56,513 bases of DNA from Erythrobacter sp. WG (GCF_026586795.1 NZ_JAPFGY010000023.1:1-56513); one strand, 5' to 3'; counted from the stretch's first letter, positions 30,169 through 39,687 are shown. The notes: a model not told the origin generated them from the letters alone. Translations and numbers: made by a program.

Positions 30169-30513
30169 ATGGCAAAGCTTTCCCTTTTCGAACGTCGCCG
30201 TCGCCGGGTTCGCACTGCGCTGCGCGCGCGTGCCGGTGGCAAGCCCCGTCTGTCGGTGCACCGCACCGGCCGTCACATCTACGCCCAGATCATCGATGAC
30301 GCGGCCGGCCGCACGGTTGCCGCTGCCTCCACGCTGGGTGCCAAGGCGAGCGGCGCGAACGTCGATGCCGCTGCCGAAGTCGGCAAGAAGATCGCCGAGG
30401 CCGCCAAGCAGGCGGGTGTGACGACTGTCGTGTTCGATCGCGGCGGCTTCCTGTTCCATGGCCGCGTCAAGGCGCTGGCCGATGCCGCCCGTGAAGGCGG
30501 GCTGGAGTTCTGA
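30169..30513 (+). CDS. rplR: 50S ribosomal protein L18
   Basis: The 114-residue protein has [25 protein letters not shown] and [22 protein letters not shown]. It binds 5S rRNA with L5 and L25. The ATG at 30169 directly follows the rplF stop; the family length is matched. Confidence 0.97.
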   Translation: MAKLSLFERRRRRVRTALRARAGGKPRLSVHRTGRHIYAQIIDDAAGRTVAAASTLGAKASGANVDAAAEVGKKIAEAAKQAGVTTVVFDRGGFLFHGRVKALADAAREGGLEF

Positions 30514-30515
30514 TC

Positions 30516-31220
30516 ATGGCTGACGAAAACACCATCGAGACCCCGGACGTGGCGCTCGAAGCTGGCGACGCCGGCGAGAACCAGGGCCGGCGTGGCCGTG
30601 GCCGTGGCGGCAACCGCGAAGGCGGCGATCGTGGCCGTGGTCGCGGGGGTCGTGACGACCGTCGCGGCGGCAAGCAGGAAGAAGATGACGGCATCATCGA
30701 GAAGCTGGTGCACATCAACCGCGTCTCCAAGACCGTGAAGGGCGGCAAGCGCTTCGGCTTTGCAGCATTGGTCGTGGTCGGCGACGGCCAGGGCCGCGTC
30801 GGCTTCGGCCACGGCAAGGCCCGCGAAGTGCCCGAGGCGATCACCAAGGCGACCGCTTCGGCGCGCAAGAAGATGATCCGCGTTCCGCTCAAGGAAGGAC
30901 GCACCCTTCACCATGACGGCAATGGCCGTTTCGGCGCGGGCAAGGTGACCGTCCGCACCGCGCCTCCGGGGACCGGCATCATCGCCGGCGGTCCGATGCG
31001 CGCCGTGTTCGAGAGCCTCGGCGTCGCCGACGTGGTGACCAAGTCGGTCGGCACCTCGAACCCCTACAACATGATCCGCGCCACCTTCGACGCGCTTGCC
31101 GACCAGACTTCGCCGAAGTCGGTCGCCCAGCGTCGCGGCAAGAAGGTTGCCGACCTCCTGGGTCGCGGCGGGGCCAGTGCAGCCGAGGCGGAAGCCGACG
31201 CTGCCGCGATTGCGGAGTAA
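30516..31220 (+). CDS. rpsE: 30S ribosomal protein S5 with RGG-like extension
   Basis: The conserved part begins near residue 58 ([19 protein letters not shown]) and has both S5 folds, ending in a short Ala/Glu tail. Ahead of it lies an extra N-terminal arm of about 57 residues. The first 22 are acidic, and the rest is Arg/Gly-rich ([20 protein letters not shown], then [12 protein letters not shown]). E. coli S5 is 167 residues, this one 234. The arm could bind RNA at the mRNA entry side of the 30S. Comparable arms occur in relatives, by memory and not checked. Confidence 0.95.
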   Translation: MADENTIETPDVALEAGDAGENQGRRGRGRGGNREGGDRGRGRGGRDDRRGGKQEEDDGIIEKLVHINRVSKTVKGGKRFGFAALVVVGDGQGRVGFGHGKAREVPEAITKATASARKKMIRVPLKEGRTLHHDGNGRFGAGKVTVRTAPPGTGIIAGGPMRAVFESLGVADVVTKSVGTSNPYNMIRATFDALADQTSPKSVAQRRGKKVADLLGRGGASAAEAEADAAAIAE

Positions 31221-31226
31221 CCCTCG

Positions 31227-31403
31227 ATGGCTACCATCAAGATCAAGCAGATCGGCTCGCCGATCCGTCGCCCCGCCAGCCAGCGCCAGATCCTCATCGG
31301 TCTGGGGCTGAACAAGATGCACAAGATCGTCGAGCGTCAGGACACCCCCGAGGTGCGCGGCGCGATCGCCAAGATCCCGCATCTGGTGCAGGTGGTGGAC
31401 TAA
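31227..31403 (+). CDS. rpmD: 50S ribosomal protein L30
   Basis: The 58-residue protein reads [20 protein letters not shown] then [21 protein letters not shown] and ends IPHLVQVVD, a complete bacterial L30. It starts 6 bp after rpsE and is followed by a terminator-like hairpin. It is easily missed because of its size. Confidence 0.96.
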   Translation: MATIKIKQIGSPIRRPASQRQILIGLGLNKMHKIVERQDTPEVRGAIAKIPHLVQVVD

Positions 31404-31410
31404 ATCAGGC

Positions 31411-31442
31411 AAGGCCCCGCTAAGTCGGGGCCTTCCTTTCTT
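31411..31442 (+). terminator. Intrinsic terminator after rpmD
   Basis: AAGGCCCCG (31411-31419) pairs with CGGGGCCTT (31426-31434) around CTAAGT, followed by CCTTTCTT. It lies inside the spc operon between rpmD and rplO, so it may act as partial terminator or attenuator for downstream genes. Confidence 0.75.
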
Positions 31443-31477
31443 ATCAAGCGCGACAAAAGCGAAAGCGAGTGCACACA

Positions 31478-32002
31478 ATGAAACTGAATGACATCCGCGA
31501 CAACGCCGGTGCCCGCAAGGGCCGCATCCGTGTCGGCCGTGGTATCGGCTCCGGCAAGGGCAAGACCTCCGCGCGCGGTCAGAAGGGCCAGAAGGCTCGT
31601 TCGGGCGTTGCCATCAAGGGCTTCGAAGGCGGCCAGATGCCGCTCCACATGCGCCTGCCGAAGCGCGGCTTCAACAACCCCTTCGCCAAGGATTACGCCG
31701 AAGTGAACATCGGCATGATCCAGAAGTTCATCGACGCGGGCAAGCTCGATGCCAAGGCCACCATCACCGAGGAAGCGCTGCGTGCAGCCGGCCTCGTGCG
31801 CGGCGGCAAGGACGGTGTGCGTCTGCTCGGCAAGGGTGAGATCACCGCCAAGGCGACCTTCGCCGTGACCGGCGCGACCAAGGGCGCGATTGCCGCGGTC
31901 GAGAAGGCCGGCGGCAGCGTCGAAGTGGCGCCGGCGCCCACTCCCGAGCACGAGAAGAAGCTCGCCCGCCGCGACGCCAACAAGGCGGCGAAGGCGAAGT
32001 AA
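31478..32002 (+). CDS. rplO: 50S ribosomal protein L15
   Basis: The 174-residue protein begins [30 protein letters not shown], the L15 start, and carries the [12 protein letters not shown] motif. The ATG at 31478 is chosen; a GTG three codons upstream is not needed. The tail after about 150 is Lys/Ala-rich. It is an intermediate assembly protein of the 50S. Confidence 0.97.
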   Translation: MKLNDIRDNAGARKGRIRVGRGIGSGKGKTSARGQKGQKARSGVAIKGFEGGQMPLHMRLPKRGFNNPFAKDYAEVNIGMIQKFIDAGKLDAKATITEEALRAAGLVRGGKDGVRLLGKGEITAKATFAVTGATKGAIAAVEKAGGSVEVAPAPTPEHEKKLARRDANKAAKAK

Positions 32003-32017
32003 TCGACAAAAGGCGAT

Positions 32018-32052
32018 GCGCGGGGGTTCGACAAGAGCCCCCGCGCTCCCTA
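32018..32052 (+). terminator. Hairpin between rplO and secY
   Basis: GCGCGGGGG (32018-32026) pairs with CCCCCGCGC (32038-32046), then TCCCTATTT. A second hairpin GGCCCTT/AAGGGCC follows near 32080. The weak T-run suggests partial termination or mRNA processing. Confidence 0.5.
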
Positions 32053-32141
32053 TTTACGCTCTCGCGCGCCGGATCGGCCCTTTGCGAAGGGCCCCGCAAG
32101 CAAGGCGCGCCCGGATCAAGAGCTAGGATCGACCCGTTCCC

Positions 32142-33506
32142 ATGGCATCACGCGCCGACAATATCGCGAGCAACCTCAGCCTCGGCAATTTCTCCAAGGC
32201 GACCGAGCTCAAGCAGCGCATCTGGTTCACGATCGGCGCGCTGATTGTCTTCCGCTTCCTGAGCTTCGTGCCGCTGCCGGGCGTCAATCCGCTGATTCTG
32301 AGCGAGCTATACGATCAGACCCGCGGCGGGATTCTCGACCTGTTCAACGCCTTCTCGGGCGGCAGCCTCGAGCGCATGAGCCTCATCGCGCTGGGCGTGA
32401 TGCCCTACATCACCGCCTCGATTGTGGTGCAGATGGCATCGGCCCTCCACCCGGCGCTTGCGGCGATGAAGAAGGAAGGCGCGAGCGGTCGGCAGAAGCT
32501 GAACCAGTACACCCGTTACGGCGCGGTGCTGCTGTGCGCGATCCAGGGCTACTTCCTCGCTGTCGGGCTCGAGAGCTTCGCCGCGCAAAACGGGCTTCAG
32601 GCCGTGGTCGACCCCGGCATCATGTTCCGCGTGGTCGCGGTCATCAACCTCGTGGGCGGCACGATGTTCCTGCTGTGGCTGGGCGAGCAGATCACCAGCC
32701 GCGGGATCGGCAACGGCATCTCGCTGATCATCATGGCGGGCATCGTCGCGCAATTCCCGACTTTCGCGACCAACCTCTTCGAAGGCGGGCGTACCGGGTC
32801 GATCGCGCCGTGGATCATCATCTTCTTCCTCGTCATGGTCGTTGCGCTGATCCTCCTGATCTCGTTCATGGAACGCGCCCAGCGCCGCCTCACCATCCAG
32901 TACCCGCGCCGCGCGACCGAGCGCGGGATGATGCAGGGCGAGCGCTCCTACCTGCCGCTCAAGATCAACACCGCAGGCGTGATCCCGCCGATCTTCGCCA
33001 GCTCGCTGCTGCTGCTGCCGCTGACGATCACGCAATTCGCGGGCAATTCGGTCGATACCGATAGCGGGTTCTACACCGTCCTTCAGGCGCTGAACCAGTA
33101 TCTCGCGCACGGTCAGCCGCTCTACATGACGCTCTATGCGATCGGGATCGTGTTCTTCTGCTTCTTCTACACCGCAGTGGTCTTCAACCCCGAGGAGACG
33201 GCGGACAACTTGAAGAAGAACGGCGGATCGATCCCCGGCATCCGTCCGGGCAAGCGCACGGCAGACTACCTGGAATACGTCCTAACCCGCATCACCGTGG
33301 TCGGGGCCGGCTATCTCGCGCTCGTCTGCGTGCTGCCCGAATACATGATCGCGCAGACCGGCATCCCGCTGTTCCTCGGCGGCACCAGTCTGCTGATCGT
33401 GGTCAACGTCACGGTCGACACGATCAGCCAGATCCAGTCGCACCTTCTGGCGCTGCAATACGGCGATCTCATCAAGAAAGCTAAGCTCAAGGGCCGGATG
33501 CGCTGA
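32142..33506 (+). CDS. secY: Protein translocase subunit SecY
   Basis: The 454-residue protein has ten membrane helices, with SecY signatures: RIWFTIGALIVFRFLSFVPLPGVN, GVMPYITASIVVQM, and the cytoplasmic loops ending in the C5 region GGSIPGIRPGKRTADYLEYVLTR with the conserved Arg. It forms the channel for protein export and insertion with SecE and SecG. adk follows about 100 bp later. Confidence 0.98.
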   Translation: MASRADNIASNLSLGNFSKATELKQRIWFTIGALIVFRFLSFVPLPGVNPLILSELYDQTRGGILDLFNAFSGGSLERMSLIALGVMPYITASIVVQMASALHPALAAMKKEGASGRQKLNQYTRYGAVLLCAIQGYFLAVGLESFAAQNGLQAVVDPGIMFRVVAVINLVGGTMFLLWLGEQITSRGIGNGISLIIMAGIVAQFPTFATNLFEGGRTGSIAPWIIIFFLVMVVALILLISFMERAQRRLTIQYPRRATERGMMQGERSYLPLKINTAGVIPPIFASSLLLLPLTITQFAGNSVDTDSGFYTVLQALNQYLAHGQPLYMTLYAIGIVFFCFFYTAVVFNPEETADNLKKNGGSIPGIRPGKRTADYLEYVLTRITVVGAGYLALVCVLPEYMIAQTGIPLFLGGTSLLIVVNVTVDTISQIQSHLLALQYGDLIKKAKLKGRMR

Positions 33507-33609
33507 GGCTGGCCGAAAGTCGGCTTGACGCGCCCGCCTGCTTGGTTGAACCCACTTGTCTGAAAGCGAGCCCCGGGCGTCGACCCGGGGCGGAATTGGG
33601 GGACGGTTC

Positions 33610-34257
33610 GTGAACATCATTCTTCTGGGCCCTCCCGGTGCTGGCAAGGGAACGCAGAGCGCTGGGCTGGTCGAGCGCCACGGTATGCGCCAGCTTTCGA
33701 CCGGCGATATGCTGCGCGCTGCGGTCAAGGCGGGCACGCCCGTGGGCCTGCGCGCCAAGGAAGTGATGGAGCGCGGCGAACTCGTCTCGGACGAGATCGT
33801 CTCCGACCTGATCGACGCCGAACTCGCCGGCATGGCACCGGGGATGGGCGCGATTTTCGACGGTTTTCCGCGCACGGCGGCACAGGCCGACGCGCTCGAC
33901 GCGATCCTTGCCCGCAACGGCCGCGTGCTCGACCATGTGATCGAGCTCGAGGTCGACGAGGATGCACTGGTCGAGCGTATCACCGGCCGCTTTTCCTGCG
34001 CCAACTGCGGCGCGCTCTATCACGACACCGCCAATCCGCCTTCGACGCCCGGCGTGTGCGACACTTGCGGCAGCACCGAGTTCAAGCGACGTCCCGACGA
34101 TAACGAGGAGACGGTGCGGATGCGGATGCAGGAATACCGCGCAAAGACCGCGCCGATCCTGCCGGGTTACGAGGCGCGCGGGATCGTCACCCGGGTCGAC
34201 GGGATGGCGCCGATCGACACCGTTGCGGATCAGATCGACGCAATTCTCGGCGGGTAA
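33610..34257 (+). CDS. adk: Adenylate kinase with zinc-type lid
   Basis: The 215-residue protein begins with NIILLGPPGAGKGTQ (P-loop 7-15). The start is GTG at 33610. The lid holds four Cys: CANC (130-133) and CDTC (150-153), the zinc-binding form known from Gram-positive and some other bacteria; the E. coli lid uses a hydrogen-bond network instead. It interconverts ATP, ADP and AMP. It follows secY as in many bacteria. Confidence 0.95.
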   Translation: MNIILLGPPGAGKGTQSAGLVERHGMRQLSTGDMLRAAVKAGTPVGLRAKEVMERGELVSDEIVSDLIDAELAGMAPGMGAIFDGFPRTAAQADALDAILARNGRVLDHVIELEVDEDALVERITGRFSCANCGALYHDTANPPSTPGVCDTCGSTEFKRRPDDNEETVRMRMQEYRAKTAPILPGYEARGIVTRVDGMAPIDTVADQIDAILGG

Positions 34258-34327
34258 GCGCCGCGCCCCTCTTGCCTGCATCGCGCTTTTGCCGCAGCGT
34301 CGACCCATCGGCAAAGGGGTAAGGGCT

Positions 34328-35134
34328 ATGGTCAAATCGAGGGCAATGGCGGCCATGCTCGCGTTCGGTGCGCTGGCGGGCACGCACCCCCTTGCTGCTG
34401 AAGTCGTCCAGACGACCCAGAGCGGCTTCGTCAGCCGGCACGAGGCCGTGGTCAAGGCGACACCGAAGGAGGTTTGGCTCGCATTGATCTCGCCGGCAGG
34501 CTGGTGGCAGGCGGCGCACACGTGGTCGGGCGATCCCAAGAACCTGACGCTCACCCCGCAAGCGGGCGGGTGCTTCTGCGAGATCATTCCTGAGAGGGAC
34601 GGGCCGGGCGGCTTCACGCTCCAGGGCAGCGTCGAGCATATGCGCGTCGTCCAAGCCTACCCCGAACAGGCGCTGCGCATGGTTGGCAGCCTCGGCCCAC
34701 TGCAGAGCGAGCCGGTGACGGGTGTCCTGACCATCGCGATCAGCAAGGTCGAGAAGGGGACGCGGATCGTGTGGGAATACAATGTCGGCGGCCCGATGCG
34801 CTACGAGGTGCCGGTGATCTCCAAGGCGGTCGATGCGGTGATGGGGGCGCAGCTCGGCGCCTTGGCCAAGCTGCTGGGCGTGGTGTCGCTCCCCGCAGCG
34901 CCCGCCTCGGCTCCGTCTCCCGGGGCGCCGAAGCCCGCAGCCGCCGGTCCGACCCAGGTCCCTTCCGCACCGCGCGCAGCGGCAGGGGCCCTTGCGTCGC
35001 CCGCCTCCAAGCCCGCCGGTTCCGTGCCGGCCGGGGCAAAGCCGGCCGCGGCGCCGACCACACCCGATGCCAAGACGCCCTCGGTGGCGGATGCCTTCGG
35101 TGATCTCAAGGAAAAGGAAAAGCCGAAGCGTTGA
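34328..35134 (+). CDS. Secreted SRPBCC-fold protein
   Basis: The 268-residue protein has a signal peptide (about 1-24, cleavage near AAA/AE) and an SRPBCC (START-like) fold: VSRHEAVVKATPKEVWLALISPAGWW, then strands ending VPVISKAVDAVMGAQLGALAKLLG. The last 80 residues are Ala/Pro-rich and ends in EKEKPKR. Such folds bind hydrophobic ligands; a periplasmic version is unusual. It is inserted between adk and rpsM of the translation cluster. The ligand is unknown. Confidence 0.8.
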   Translation: MVKSRAMAAMLAFGALAGTHPLAAEVVQTTQSGFVSRHEAVVKATPKEVWLALISPAGWWQAAHTWSGDPKNLTLTPQAGGCFCEIIPERDGPGGFTLQGSVEHMRVVQAYPEQALRMVGSLGPLQSEPVTGVLTIAISKVEKGTRIVWEYNVGGPMRYEVPVISKAVDAVMGAQLGALAKLLGVVSLPAAPASAPSPGAPKPAAAGPTQVPSAPRAAAGALASPASKPAGSVPAGAKPAAAPTTPDAKTPSVADAFGDLKEKEKPKR

Positions 35135-35198
35135 CCGGTCCGGATGTGGGCCGTGTTGCCAGGCGAATCCGCTCGCCGCGAAGGCGTCCCGCTTGCGG

Positions 35199-35227
35199 TT
35201 GACGCTCGGTGCGAATCGGCCTATGCG
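35199..35227 (+). promoter_or_regulatory. Promoter of the rpsM-rplQ operon
   Basis: TTGACG (35199-35204) and TATGCG (35222-35227) are 17 bp apart. They lie in the 280-bp gap between the SRPBCC gene and rpsM and would start an alpha-operon transcript with a leader of about 180 nt. Confidence 0.6.
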
Positions 35228-35367
35228 CGCGGCTCATTCGACACGTTCGAAGTCAGTTCGGCAGGCATCGCCCTTGCGCGTGCCGACCGGACTTTTTGCC
35301 GTTTGCGATCCGGGCTCCTGCCTCGATCATGCCGGCATCGGACAGGCGGATGGATGAGCGATGAGAT

Positions 35368-35395
35368 AGGGGTGGCCAAACGGCCATTTGCCCCT
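35368..35395 (+). promoter_or_regulatory. rpsM leader hairpin
   Basis: AGGGGTGGCC (35368-35377) pairs with GGCCA (35382-35386) and CCCCT (35391-35395), with an internal bulge, just before the rpsM ribosome-binding site. In E. coli the matching leader binds S4; rpsD is absent here, so any control would differ. Confidence 0.5.
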
Positions 35396-35414
35396 GTGGA
35401 GCATGGAGAAATAA

Positions 35415-35783
35415 GTGGCTCGTATTGCCGGGGTCAATATCCCCACCAACAAGCGCGTGATCATTGCGCTCACCTACATTCACGGGATCGGTCGCACGAC
35501 CGCAGTCCAGATCGCCGACAAGCTCGGCATTGCGCACTCGGCGCGCGTCCAGGATCTGTCGGACGAGGAAATCCTCCGCATCCGCGAGACGATCGACGCC
35601 GATTTCACCGTGGAAGGCGACCTGCGTCGCAACACCGCGATGAACATCAAGCGCCTGATGGACCTGCGCGCCTATCGCGGCCTGCGTCACCGTTCGGGTC
35701 TCCCCGTCCGCGGCCAGCGCACCCACACCAACGCCCGCACCCGCAAGGGCAAGGCCAAGCCCATCGCGGGCAAGAAGAAGTAA
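35415..35783 (+). CDS. rpsM: 30S ribosomal protein S13
   Basis: The 122-residue protein has [27 protein letters not shown] and the C-terminal [25 protein letters not shown]. The start is GTG at 35415, with GGAGAAATAA upstream. It contacts the P-site tRNA in the 30S head. Confidence 0.97.
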   Translation: MARIAGVNIPTNKRVIIALTYIHGIGRTTAVQIADKLGIAHSARVQDLSDEEILRIRETIDADFTVEGDLRRNTAMNIKRLMDLRAYRGLRHRSGLPVRGQRTHTNARTRKGKAKPIAGKKK

Positions 35784-35839
35784 GCGGGAGCTCAGGCTTC
35801 CACGCTTTTTCCTTCTGACGAGCTAGAGGAATTCAGACA

Positions 35840-36229
35840 ATGGCACGCGAACCAGGCCGTATCCGGCGCCGTGACAAGAAGAACATCACCAGCGGCGTTG
35901 CGCATATCAACGCCAGCTTCAACAACACCATGATCACCATCACCGATGCGCAGGGCAATGCGATCAGCTGGTCCAGCGCCGGCATGATGGGCTTCAAGGG
36001 CAGCCGCAAGTCGACCCCCTACGCCGCGCAGGTCGCCGCCGACGATGCCGGCAAGAAGGCCGCCGAACACGGCGTGCGCACCCTCGAGGTCGAGGTCAAG
36101 GGTCCGGGCTCGGGCCGCGAGAGCGCGCTACGGGGTCTTGCAGCCGTGGGTTTCAACATTACCTCGATCCGCGACGTCACCCCGATCCCGCACAACGGGG
36201 TCCGTCCCTCCAAGCGTCGCCGCGTCTGA
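35840..36229 (+). CDS. rpsK: 30S ribosomal protein S11
   Basis: The 129-residue protein has [29 protein letters not shown] and the C-terminal [18 protein letters not shown]. It lies on the platform near the E-site. A 10-bp hairpin follows the stop. Confidence 0.98.
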   Translation: MAREPGRIRRRDKKNITSGVAHINASFNNTMITITDAQGNAISWSSAGMMGFKGSRKSTPYAAQVAADDAGKKAAEHGVRTLEVEVKGPGSGRESALRGLAAVGFNITSIRDVTPIPHNGVRPSKRRRV

Positions 36230-36240
36230 TCCGCCGGGAT

Positions 36241-36265
36241 GGCGGAGGCGCGTATCGCCTCCGCC
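36241..36265 (+). other. rpsK-rpoA spacer hairpin
   Basis: GGCGGAGGCG (36241-36250) pairs perfectly with CGCCTCCGCC (36256-36265) around CGTAT, 11 nt after the rpsK stop. There is no T-run, so this is more likely a stability or processing element. Confidence 0.6.
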
Positions 36266-36353
36266 ACCCGATCGGGTCCGATGCCGCACCGTGTCTAACG
36301 CATCCGGCCCGCCCAAGTTTGAACCGCCCGAAACGGCGAATTAGGGGAAATCC

Positions 36354-37409
36354 ATGTCCGTCAACACCAAGAACTGGCAGGAACTCAAGAAACCCAACTC
36401 CCTCGAAATCAAGGATGGCGGCGATCGTCAGCGCAAGGCGACCTTCGTGGCCGAACCGCTCGAGCGCGGCTTCGGCCTGACGCTCGGCAACGCGCTGCGC
36501 CGGGTGCTGCTGTCGAGCCTTCAGGGCGCCGCGATCACCTCGATCAAGATCGAGAACGTGCTCCACGAATTCTCGAGCCTCGCGGGCGTGCGTGAAGACG
36601 TCACCGACATCGTGCTGAACGTCAAGCAGATCGCGCTCAAGATGGAAGGCGAGGGCCCCAAGCGGCTTCAGCTTTCCGCGACCGGCCCGGGCGAAGTCCG
36701 CGCCGGCGATATTGCCGTGACCGGCGATATCGAGGTGATGAACAAGGACCTCGTGATCTGCCACCTCGACGAGGGCGCGACGCTCAACATGGAGCTGACC
36801 GCCGACACCGGGAAGGGCTACTCGCCCGCCGTCCAGAACCGTCCGGCCGACGCGCCGATCGGGCTGATCCCGGTCGACTCGCTCTACTCGCCCGTGCGTC
36901 AGGTGAGCTACAAGGTCGAGAACGCCCGCGTCGGGCAGGAGCTCGACTATGACAAGCTTTCGCTGACGGTCGAGACCGATGGCACCGTCACCCCCGACGA
37001 TGCGGTGGCCTATGCCGCGCGCATCCTGCAGGATCAGCTGACGCTGTTCGTCCACTTTGAGGACGGCATCCCGCAGCCGGTCGGCCAGATGATCGGCCAC
37101 GCGGTGCAGCCCGAAGAGAGCGACGCCAACCAGCTCAACCGCTACCTCCTCAAGAAGGTGGACGAACTGGAACTCTCGGTGCGTTCGGCCAACTGCCTCA
37201 AGAACGACAACATCATCTATATCGGCGACCTGGTCCAGAAGACCGAAGCCGAGATGCTGCGGACGCCGAATTTCGGCCGCAAGTCGCTCAACGAGATCAA
37301 GGAAGTTCTCTCGAGCATGGGCCTCCGCCTCGGGATGGACATCCCGGGCTGGCCGCCCGAGAACATTGAGGAAATGGCCAAAAAGCTGGAGCAGGAGCTG
37401 CTTGGCTAA
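36354..37409 (+). CDS. rpoA: RNA polymerase alpha subunit
   Basis: The 351-residue protein has the N-terminal assembly domain ([28 protein letters not shown]) and a C-terminal domain with [28 protein letters not shown] and [23 protein letters not shown]. The alpha-CTD binds UP elements and activators. Its TAA stop sits in the loop of a 10-bp hairpin. Confidence 0.98.
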   Translation: MSVNTKNWQELKKPNSLEIKDGGDRQRKATFVAEPLERGFGLTLGNALRRVLLSSLQGAAITSIKIENVLHEFSSLAGVREDVTDIVLNVKQIALKMEGEGPKRLQLSATGPGEVRAGDIAVTGDIEVMNKDLVICHLDEGATLNMELTADTGKGYSPAVQNRPADAPIGLIPVDSLYSPVRQVSYKVENARVGQELDYDKLSLTVETDGTVTPDDAVAYAARILQDQLTLFVHFEDGIPQPVGQMIGHAVQPEESDANQLNRYLLKKVDELELSVRSANCLKNDNIIYIGDLVQKTEAEMLRTPNFGRKSLNEIKEVLSSMGLRLGMDIPGWPPENIEEMAKKLEQELLG

Positions 37410-37552
37410 GCCAAGCAGCAGCCGCCTGAGGCAACCGCAGGTTGCCGACGGACGGCGGCCTGCCGGCCAGCGAGCGAAGCTCGTCTGACGACACGGGATT
37501 TACTCCCGTGTCGGCCTTGCCGAAGAATGGGAAGGTCGAACCCTTTTCGACC
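37397..37552 (+). other. Four-hairpin rpoA-rplQ spacer
   Basis: GCTGCTTGGC/GCCAAGCAGC (37397-37419) has the rpoA TAA as its loop. It is followed by GGCAACC/GGTTGCC (37430-37446), GACACGGG/CCCGTGTC (37490-37512) and GGTCGA/TCGACC (37534-37552). The 190-nt gap before rplQ carries no gene. Translational or stability control is inference. Confidence 0.6.
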
Positions 37553-37599
37553 AGCACTGGGCTACCTGACACGGGCCCTTTTCGAACGGAATAAAGAAT

Positions 37600-38019
37600 A
37601 TGCGTCATGGTATTTCGGGCCGCAAGCTGGGCCGCCGCACGGGTCACCGCAACGCCCTGTTCCGCAACATGGCCGCCGCGCTGATCAAGCACGAGCAGAT
37701 CACCACCACGCTCCCCAAGGCGAAGGAACTGCGCCCCTATGTCGAGAAGCTGATCACGCTCGCGAAGCGTGGCGGCCTGTCGAACCGTCGTCTCGCGATG
37801 AGCCGTCTGGGTGACGAGGCGCAACTCAAGAAGCTCTTCGACGTCCTCGCCGAGCGTTATGCGGATCGCGACGGCGGCTACACCCGCGTGCTGCGCGCCG
37901 GCGTGCGTGCCGGCGACGCGGTGCAGATGGCGATCATCGAGCTGGTCGACCGCGACGAGGCGGCCAAGGGCCAGGATTCGGGCCCGGTGCAGTCCGAAGA
38001 AGAATACGAAGACGCGTAA
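37600..38019 (+). CDS. rplQ: 50S ribosomal protein L17
   Basis: The 139-residue protein has [29 protein letters not shown] and [25 protein letters not shown]. The C-terminal acidic tail after about 118 is lineage-specific. It ends the ribosomal cluster and is followed by a strong terminator. Confidence 0.97.
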   Translation: MRHGISGRKLGRRTGHRNALFRNMAAALIKHEQITTTLPKAKELRPYVEKLITLAKRGGLSNRRLAMSRLGDEAQLKKLFDVLAERYADRDGGYTRVLRAGVRAGDAVQMAIIELVDRDEAAKGQDSGPVQSEEEYEDA

Positions 38020-38042
38020 TCCGCGCTTCGCGCAATCAGGTG

Positions 38043-38081
38043 AAGGGCCGGGGAGTGCAGGCTTCCCGGCCCTTTCCTTTT
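38043..38081 (+). terminator. Intrinsic terminator after rplQ
   Basis: AAGGGCCGGG (38043-38052) pairs with CCCGGCCCTT (38065-38074), followed by TCCTTTT. It closes the ribosomal gene cluster 23 bp after rplQ. Confidence 0.88.
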
Positions 38082-38108
38082 GGCGAGCCGCGCATAGGAT
38101 GCGCGCCC

Positions 38109-39500
38109 ATGATCCGCCTTACTGTCGCAGCCGCCGCGCTGCTCGTCGCCGCCGTTCCTGCCGCCGCTCAGCTGCAAGAAGATACGCTTCAGGCCCGCTA
38201 CGCACCCGCGCTTGCCGCTGGGTACAAGGCCCTCATGCTCTGCGGGGCGATCGCCAATGCCGAGGCGAACGGCGCCACGCGCACGCCCGCAAGCGTCGCC
38301 CGCTGGGAACTCAGCGGCATCCAGGCGCCGATGTCGAACCATGTCGCCGATCTTCCCGCGCGGATCGTCCGTAGCCCGTCCGGCCAAGTGACATATGTCG
38401 CGGTCGATTGGGCCGCCGACATGCCGCCGCGCCTTGCGGCTTACAGGGGCGCGCAGAAGGGCTGCTCGGTGCTGCCGATCGGAACGCCCGAGACCGCGCT
38501 GGAGGGGGCGCAGCAGAGGCCAACCCCGGTTCCCGCGACAGCAGCTCGCGCCGCTCCCAAGCCGGCAAAAGGGATCGCCGGACGCGACCTCCTAGCCATG
38601 GCCGCGCAGAAGGCGCTGGACGGATTCGCCTACGGGGTCGGCGCGCGGACCACCGCGGTCCTGATCCGTAAGGGAGGCGCAACGCTGCTCGAAAGCTATG
38701 CGCCCGATTTCGGACCGGATATCCCGCAGCGCACCTTTTCGGTCGCGAAGAGCATCACCGCGACGCTGGTCGGCGCGGCGGTCCTGCGAGGCGAGGCCGA
38801 CGTGAATGCCTCGGCCGGCCTGGGTCTTTCGGACGCCGATCCGCGCCGCGCCATCACAGTCGATCACCTGCTGAGAATGGGCTCGGGGCGCTACACGGAC
38901 GCGCCGGGGAACCGCTCCGACCCGCTCTACTACGGCGGCGCGAGCGTCGAGGAAGCCGCGCTCGACTGGCCGCTGGTCGCGCCCCCTGGTAGCACCTTCC
39001 GCTATGCCAATAACGACACGCTCGCTGCGGTCGCCGCGATCAAGCCGACCTTCGCCCGGCATCCGCCTGCCGAGCTTTTCGCCAAGCTCGGCATGACGGG
39101 AACCGTCGCCGAGACCGATTGGCAGGGAAGCTACGTCCTCTCCTCGCAGGTCTGGTCGACCGCCGGCGATCTGGCCAAGTTCGGGGAGCTCTACCTCAGC
39201 GACGGCAGGCTCCCCTCGGGCGAGCGCATCCTTCCCGAAGGCTGGGCCAGGTACGTATCCACCCCGAGCGGCCCGCAACCGGCAAGCGGTTTCGGTTACG
39301 GTGCCGGGTTCTGGCTGCTGAACAAGGAGGAGGGGGTTCCGCCCGACACCTTCGCGGCGGTCGGGGCGCGCGGGCAATATGTGGTGATCGTGCCCTCGCG
39401 TCAGGTCGTGATCGTGCGGCGGGGGGAGGACCCGGTGGGCACCCGCTTCGACATCGCCGGCTTCACCCGCGACGTGCTCGAGGCTCTGAGGCCCAAGTAA
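38109..39500 (+). CDS. Exported serine hydrolase, beta-lactamase/class C fold
   Basis: The 463-residue protein has a signal peptide (about 1-20), a unique domain of about 130 residues with several Cys, and then a beta-lactamase-type serine hydrolase domain. The SxxK motif is SVAKS with Ser211 and Lys214, and the YxN motif is YAN at 299-301. The C-terminal GxGxW-type region (GFGYGAGFWLLN) is also present. Such proteins act as esterases, carboxypeptidases or 6-aminohexanoate-dimer-type hydrolases; the substrate is unknown. A ribosome-binding site is weak before the ATG. Confidence 0.82.
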   Translation: MIRLTVAAAALLVAAVPAAAQLQEDTLQARYAPALAAGYKALMLCGAIANAEANGATRTPASVARWELSGIQAPMSNHVADLPARIVRSPSGQVTYVAVDWAADMPPRLAAYRGAQKGCSVLPIGTPETALEGAQQRPTPVPATAARAAPKPAKGIAGRDLLAMAAQKALDGFAYGVGARTTAVLIRKGGATLLESYAPDFGPDIPQRTFSVAKSITATLVGAAVLRGEADVNASAGLGLSDADPRRAITVDHLLRMGSGRYTDAPGNRSDPLYYGGASVEEAALDWPLVAPPGSTFRYANNDTLAAVAAIKPTFARHPPAELFAKLGMTGTVAETDWQGSYVLSSQVWSTAGDLAKFGELYLSDGRLPSGERILPEGWARYVSTPSGPQPASGFGYGAGFWLLNKEEGVPPDTFAAVGARGQYVVIVPSRQVVIVRRGEDPVGTRFDIAGFTRDVLEALRPK

Positions 39501-39687
39501 GTTGATGAAACACCAGCAGGCCCGTCTTGCCGGAATCTTCAACTTGCGACGAGCCGTTCATCTTGATCGTCCTATAAATTAACAACGCCTGTCATCCCGA
39601 TTCAGCGAGGCCTCACGCCCAATCCCGCAGAACACCTCCTATGCCGCAAGCATTCAGGCCCGCGGCACCAAGACGAGGAGTGGATGG
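39501..39687. other. Intergenic region before tandem paralogues
   Basis: No gene is seen. A TATAAATTAA stretch near 39574 is AT-rich and could be a -10 region, but no good -35 is spaced correctly. GGAAT and CGTT, a weak match to the alphaproteobacterial stress sigma (EcfG) pattern, are 18 bp apart. Confidence 0.3.

Noticed and set aside
39501..39687. EcfG-type stress promoter
   Set aside because: GGAAT and CGTT with an 18-bp spacer match the consensus only weakly.
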